A stretch of 21,234 nt of DNA from Streptosporangiaceae bacterium. Its GTDB lineage: Bacteria; Actinomycetota; Actinomycetes; Streptosporangiales; Streptosporangiaceae. The position numbers and the translations under genes are program-made. Under the pieces are notes generated by a model. That model saw nothing but the letters and a program-made list of their open reading frames with translations, was not told the DNA's origin and did no database searches. Every line of letters begins with the position of its first letter. The first letter of the stretch is position 1. Location of the stretch: contig JAICWX010000144.1 in the NCBI GenBank assembly GCA_025934635.1, positions 1 to 21,234 on the forward strand, read 5' to 3'. Positions 17,987-21,234 of the stretch are shown here, in pieces.

Positions 17987-18976
17987 ATGTCCAATCACTA
18001 CAGCGCGGCCAACCTCAGGTTTCCCGGGGACGACGCGCGGCTGGATCTGACCGACCTGTTCGTCTTCCAGGCGCCCGACGATCCGGGCACGACCGTGCTG
18101 ATCATCGACCTGAACCCGTATACGACCGGCATGAGCGCCATGCCGCCGTTCCTGATGAAGTCGGAATTCCACCCGGACGGGGTCTACCGGATCAACATCG
18201 ACACCGACGCGGACGCGCACGCCGATGCCGCCTTCACGTTCGTCTTCTCCGAGCTCAGGGACGGCCGGCAGACCGGGACCGCCTACTTCGCCACCGGCGG
18301 CCAGGCCGACCAGCCCGAGCCGGCGGGCGAGGTGCTCATCCGGGACACCCCGGTCGGCTTCGACGCCACCGCCCGGGCCGTCCAGGCCGGCCCGGTGCGG
18401 CTGTTCACCGGCGTGCGCAGCGACCCGTTCTTCGCCGACGCGGACGGCTCCTTCCACGGGTTCCAGTGGACCGGGCAGGACGCCTTCGCCGACCGGAACA
18501 TCTTGTCCATCGCGCTGGAAGTGCCCCATGACATGCTCAGCGCCGACCCGGAGATCGGCGTGTGGGCCACGGTCAGCGTGCGCCGCGACGGCGCGCTCGT
18601 CCAGGTGGACCGCGGCGGGCACCCGACGATCAACCCGTTCGTCAACCCGAACAACGTCAAGAACGAGTACAACCTCCGGCGGCCAGCCGACGACCTGGCC
18701 AACTACCTGCAGCTCTGGTCCACCCTGCTGGAGGACAACGGCTACCCGCCGGCGGAGGCGGAGGCGGCCGCCCGCATCGTGCTGCCCGACATCCTCCGTT
18801 ACGACCGCAGCCAGCCGGCCGCCTACCCCAACGGCCGGGCTCTTACCGACGATGCCTTCAGCGCCCGCTTCGCCTGGCTGACCCACGGCCGGGTCGGGCC
18901 CGACGGCCTCAAGCCGCACGACGACCTGCTGACCGAGTTCCCCTACCTCGGTCCGCCCAACCTCTACCCGGTCTGA
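17987..18976 (+). CDS. DUF4331 family protein
   Basis: This 329-residue protein matches the DUF4331 pattern: a beginning SNHYSAANLRFPGDDARLDL, TDLFVFQAPDDPGTTVLIID, and HPDGVYRINIDTDADAHADA, followed by a conserved HPTINPFVNPNNVKNEYN segment (about residues 208-225). The family has no settled function. It is Asp-rich, which suggests metal binding. No signal peptide is visible, so it is probably cytoplasmic. The ATG at 17987 is chosen for GAAGGAG at 17975-17981. It is followed 61 bases later by a DUF1622 gene on the same strand, which has its own GAAGGAG site, so the two are probably co-transcribed. Confidence 0.85.
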   Translation: MSNHYSAANLRFPGDDARLDLTDLFVFQAPDDPGTTVLIIDLNPYTTGMSAMPPFLMKSEFHPDGVYRINIDTDADAHADAAFTFVFSELRDGRQTGTAYFATGGQADQPEPAGEVLIRDTPVGFDATARAVQAGPVRLFTGVRSDPFFADADGSFHGFQWTGQDAFADRNILSIALEVPHDMLSADPEIGVWATVSVRRDGALVQVDRGGHPTINPFVNPNNVKNEYNLRRPADDLANYLQLWSTLLEDNGYPPAEAEAAARIVLPDILRYDRSQPAAYPNGRALTDDAFSARFAWLTHGRVGPDGLKPHDDLLTEFPYLGPPNLYPV

Positions 18977-19037
18977 TGGCAGCCGCGGCGCGGCCCGGCT
19001 GGACGGCGGCGCCGGGCCGTGCCGCGAAGGAGCAGCA

Positions 19038-19463
19038 ATGACATTTACCGGCCTGCTGGCGGACGTGGCCCGGAGCTTCGAGGCCATCGGCGCCGTCGTC
19101 CTGGTCGTCGGCCTCGTCTGGTCGGTGGTGCTCGCGAGCAGGGCGTGGCGCGCCGGCGGCGGCCGGAGCGGGTACCAGGTGCTGCGCGAGACCTTCGGCG
19201 GGGTGCTGCTGCTGGGCCTGGAGATCCTGGTGGCGGCCGACCTGATCCGGACGGTCGCGGTCGCGCCGACCACGCGGAACGTGGCCGTACTCGGCCTGAT
19301 CGTCTTGATCAGGACGTTCCTGAGCTTCTCGCTGCAGGTGGAGATCGACGGGAAGCTGCCGTGGCGGCGGGGCCTGACTGGCGGCGCCACGGCCGTGAAA
19401 GGAGTCGTCAACTCACGCCGCCCCCTCTCTGGTAGCCGTGAGGAAGCGGATACCGGCAGATAA
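19038..19463 (+). CDS. DUF1622 membrane protein
   Basis: This 141-residue integral membrane protein has TM segments at about residues 14-34 (FEAIGAVVLVVGLVWSVVLA), 52-72 (FGGVLLLGLEILVAADLIRT) and 82-97. The pattern GYQVLRETFGGVLLLGLEIL and LIRTFLSFSLQVEIDGKLPW matches the DUF1622 family, which has no known function. The start is the ATG at 19038 with GAAGGAG upstream. The last ~30 residues are polar and not typical of the family. Downstream sequence is made of decayed genes, so this is the last intact gene of the run. Confidence 0.83.
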   Translation: MTFTGLLADVARSFEAIGAVVLVVGLVWSVVLASRAWRAGGGRSGYQVLRETFGGVLLLGLEILVAADLIRTVAVAPTTRNVAVLGLIVLIRTFLSFSLQVEIDGKLPWRRGLTGGATAVKGVVNSRRPLSGSREEADTGR

Positions 19464-19496
19464 GCCTGCCCGGTTACCGGGTCCCGGGCCGGGGAG

Positions 19497-19810
19497 CTCA
19501 ACGTGGTGGCGGTCGGGGTGATCGCCTTCGCGGCGGCCGTCACGGGCGACAACATCGGCTTCGCCATCGGGCACCTCGGCGGCCGTGCCCTGGCCCTGCG
19601 CTGGCTGCGCTTCGGTGCCTTCAATGCGGTGGGGGCCGCGTTGTGGGTCGGCACCCGGGTCAGCCTGGGTTACCTGGCGGGCAACCACATCGGCACGATC
19701 TACGGCTCCATCACCCGGTACTCCTACTACGCGCTGATCGCGGCGGTGGTCCTGCTGGCCGGGTACATCACCCGGCACGTCCTGCGCCGCCGGCGGCCAG
19801 GCCGTCAGCG
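19497..19810 (+). pseudogene. DedA/VTT-family membrane protein, doubly deleted
   Basis: The frame begins abruptly with LNVVAVGVIAFAAAVTGDN and IGFAIGHLGGRALALR, which is DedA-family sequence from within the protein. It then jumps at about 19599 straight to WLRFGAFNAVGAALWVG, TRVSLGYLAGNHIGTIY and a last TM helix ending RHVLRRRR. The missing middle is the re-entrant/amphipathic region with the family's conserved FxxR/GxxR residues (about 45 residues), and the N-terminal ~50 residues are missing too. There is no start codon with a ribosome site at a sensible place. No stop occurs in frame before the next remnant, so the fused frame is meaningless. It is a pseudogene by deletion; family recognition is good. 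Confidence 0.7.
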
Positions 19811-19934
19811 GGGCGCCGGTCACCGGTCCGGGCGGGGCACAGACCCGGGGCAGGCCCGGGGACTCTACGGGCGCGACCGGACGGCCGCACACGTGACCGT
19901 GGTGGTAATGGCACCCGGAGCGAGGAGACCAGCA

Positions 19935-20509
19935 GTGGAGACGAGCATGCCCGCCGAGATCGCCGCTGGCCGCCGCCGGTTCCTGGGCAGTGCGGCCCTG
20001 GCCGTCGGTGCCGTCAGCGGCGCCCAGCTCGCCTTGGCCGCCGGCGCGAAGGCGCAGGCGGGCCGGGCCACCGGGTCCGTCCTCGACGTGGCTCCGGCCG
20101 GGACGGCGCCAACGGGGACGGCCAGGTCTTTCGGCCCGGCGGTCAGCCGACATCATCGCGGCGCTGTGGCCGCAGCGCCGCCGGGCGCTGGTCTCGACCG
20201 GGACTACGTCGCCGTCATCATCGACAACTACCGCTGGCGGCTGGACCCGGTCGCGGGTGACCCGCGGTCCGCCGCTATCGAGAAAAGGCTAGCCGCGGTG
20301 CCGGCCATCGGGGTGCCGGCGGTCACCGTGGACGGCGCGTACGATCCCTTCACGCCGGCCGGGAACGGCGCGCTGTACCGCGCCCATTTCACCGGCAGGT
20401 ACGCGCACCGCACCGCACCGTGCCGGTCGGTCACAACGTGCCGCAGGAAGATCCACGAGGCTTCGCCCGCGCAGTGGTCGAAGCTGACCATCTCGAGGAG
20501 AGCGGCTGA
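19935..20509 (+). pseudogene. Tat-signal alpha/beta hydrolase, deleted and frameshifted
   Basis: It starts at the GTG at 19935 after GAGGAG with a twin-arginine-like signal (GRRRFLGSAALAVGAVSGAQ). Fragments of an epoxide-hydrolase-like alpha/beta hydrolase follow in changing frames. ADIIAALWPQRRRALVS, normally just after the nucleophile elbow, is in the +1 frame at 20146-20196. VAVIIDNYRWRLDPVAGDPR through VDGAYDPFTPAG, with the catalytic-acid loop, is back in the first frame. VPVGHNVPQEDPRGFARAVV, with the catalytic His, is in the third frame and ends at a TGA at 20507-20509. The nucleophile elbow and cap domain are absent. At least two internal deletions and one frameshift are needed to explain this, so no enzyme is made. 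Confidence 0.75.
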
Positions 20510-20593
20510 GCCAGCACCGCGGCGACGACACCCGGCTGACGGAGCAAAACGGGGGTCGGCACCTGCCCGGCGAACCGGACAGGGGAACTGGGG

Positions 20594-20869
20594 TTAGGGT
20601 TGCGATCGCTCACGGTGGTCTGGGCTGTTGGCCAGAGGGGCCTCGAACCTATTCTGTCCGCTGGAGGCGAAGCCGCACGCGCACAGGCGTATACCGCTGC
20701 GGTTCGCAGCTTGCCGCGCGGTCAGCTCAGTCTCAACCGCGCTGAGCTGGATGGCTGCCGGGACGGCGGACGGCACGTTGGGCCTGGCCAGTGCCAGGCT
20801 GGCGGACAGCTCGCGCCGCGCCCGTTCGAGGTCGGCAACGCTCAGGTGGCTTACGTCGTGATCACGCAC
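20594..20869 (-). CDS. Small conserved-looking hypothetical protein
   Basis: This 91-residue protein begins HDVSHLSVADLERARRELSA with SLALARPNVPSAVP and AIQLSAVETELTARQ, a helical pattern I have seen in short actinomycete hypotheticals of unknown function. The C-terminal part has CACGFASS followed by HRERSQP. This could be a worn zinc-binding C-x-C...H element, since only one His remains where two would be expected. The start is the GTG at 20869. It lies among decayed genes and may itself be decaying. No function is assigned. Confidence 0.5.
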   Translation of the reverse strand: MRDHDVSHLSVADLERARRELSASLALARPNVPSAVPAAIQLSAVETELTARQAANRSGIRLCACGFASSGQNRFEAPLANSPDHRERSQP

Positions 20870-20920
20870 CGGATCGCATCCTGCTCCGGTCGTCCTGCTC
20901 TGTGAGCACAGCGGTCGCGC

Positions 20921-20978
20921 TCCATGATCACGTGTTGTTAGGGGTCGCCGGCGACCTACAACAACACGTGATCATGGA
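20921..20978. repeat. 58-bp palindrome
   Basis: Two 29-bp arms (starting TCCATGATCACGTGTTGTT) are complementary at 26 of 29 positions with no loop. The three mismatches sit together at arm positions 20-22, and the inner GGTCGCC/GGCGACC part pairs perfectly. It contains TGATCA and CACGTG sub-palindromes. It sits in the 300-bp spacer upstream of a minus-strand gene; no gene is otherwise supported between 20870 and 21172. It could be a strong hairpin, a dispersed intergenic repeat or a protein-binding site. Confidence 0.8.
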
Positions 20979-21070
20979 ATCGGCCCGGCGGGTTTTGGGG
21001 AACGTTTCGGGTGGCGGGAGGTTTCGGTCGGCGCGGCTGGCCGCTGGTGACGTAAGTGACGCAAAGACAA

Positions 21071-21088
21071 GGTCAACTTAAGCTGACC
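21071..21088. promoter_or_regulatory. 18-bp near-perfect palindrome, possible operator
   Basis: GGTCA-A-CTTAAG-C-TGACC is symmetric except for one base pair and lies in an AT-richer part of the spacer. The size suits a dimeric regulator site, but no adjacent gene start in the window clearly uses it. Confidence 0.3.
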
Positions 21089-21172
21089 GGAAATAACAAC
21101 CTTTAGCGGGCAGGCGGCAGCGACCCCCGGCCGGTGCGCTGGCGGGGGCCTCGGCGGCTAGCTGCGCTGGAG

Positions 21173-21234
21173 CTAGGCGGCGTCCTCGGCGGGGGTGATG
21201 GTGTCGGTGAGGCCGAGGGCTTCGAGCTGGCGGA
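21173..21234 (-). CDS. 3' end of a gene cut by the window edge
   Basis: The minus-strand frame reads RQLEALGLTDTITPAEDAA followed by TAG at 21175-21173 and is open to the window end. Codon use (GC at third positions) is that of a real gene. Only about 20 residues are visible, too few to name a family. A GC-rich inverted repeat just beyond its stop (about 21123-21150) could be its terminator. Confidence 0.5.
   Translation of the reverse strand, partial: RQLEALGLTDTITPAEDAA

Noticed and set aside
17774..19654. Minus-strand 626-residue open frame
   Set aside because: It is opposite the DUF4331 and DUF1622 genes, which have good ribosome sites and family patterns; low-complexity shadow sequence.
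19503..20597. A single 364-residue fusion protein (DedA plus hydrolase)
   Set aside because: Each half is a deleted or frameshifted fragment of a different family; a GTG with a ribosome site starts the second half separately; the shared frame is a coincidence.

Overview
The window reads as chromosome from a high-GC actinomycete. The evidence is strong GC3 bias, GTG/TTG starts, TANNNT -10 boxes seven bases before start codons (leaderless genes), a SigE-family ECF factor, and a galU / gephyrin-like moeA / GNAT / SepX(GlpR)-type membrane protein cluster typical of Actinobacteria. A Streptosporangiales-type host fits, but the order and genus cannot be fixed from sequence alone.

Bases 1-785 carry a small Nudix gene whose 5' end looks damaged. 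Bases 786-6454 form a small island bounded by a 48-bp direct repeat of the 3' half of a tRNA-Arg(CCT) gene. The intact tRNA is at the right edge, and a mutated, displaced 3' end is at the left. No integrase is present. Inside are a RelE-like toxin broken by an in-frame TAG, its intact XRE antitoxin, a decayed PspA-like gene, and an intact three-gene operon with two ATGA overlaps. The operon encodes a Nudix/winged-helix (NrtR-like) protein, a phosphorylase-superfamily nucleosidase with a C-terminal tail, and a 733-residue membrane protein. The nucleosidase tail and the membrane protein N-terminus share a short motif (N-I-A-S/T-G-x3-V-G-L-Q), which suggests the two are physically coupled. This is the best candidate for an undescribed system: a nucleotide-centred, membrane-tethered conflict or defence module. 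That role is inferred.

Bases 6455-10256 are mostly on the minus strand: an ECF sigma factor with its TM anti-sigma-like partner, an MBL-fold hydrolase, and an fmdB-mtnP pair preceded by a near-perfect CIRCE (HrcA) operator, which implies heat-shock control of methylthioadenosine phosphorylase.

Bases 10257-16051 hold formyl-THF cyclo-ligase, divergent from galU, then moeA (probably the divisome protein Glp), moaC, mogA, a RimJ/L-type GNAT and a SepX/GlpR-type membrane protein. Bases 16052-17800 contain a cytochrome P450 and tRNA-Ala(CGC) with a clear terminator. Bases 17987-19463 encode DUF4331 and DUF1622 proteins. They are followed by two badly decayed genes (DedA/VTT and a Tat-type alpha/beta hydrolase), a small hypothetical gene, a 58-bp palindrome and the 3' end of one more gene.

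Two copies of a dispersed ~60-bp double-hairpin element, in opposite orientations, sit in separate intergenic gaps (8671-8728 and 16156-16212).
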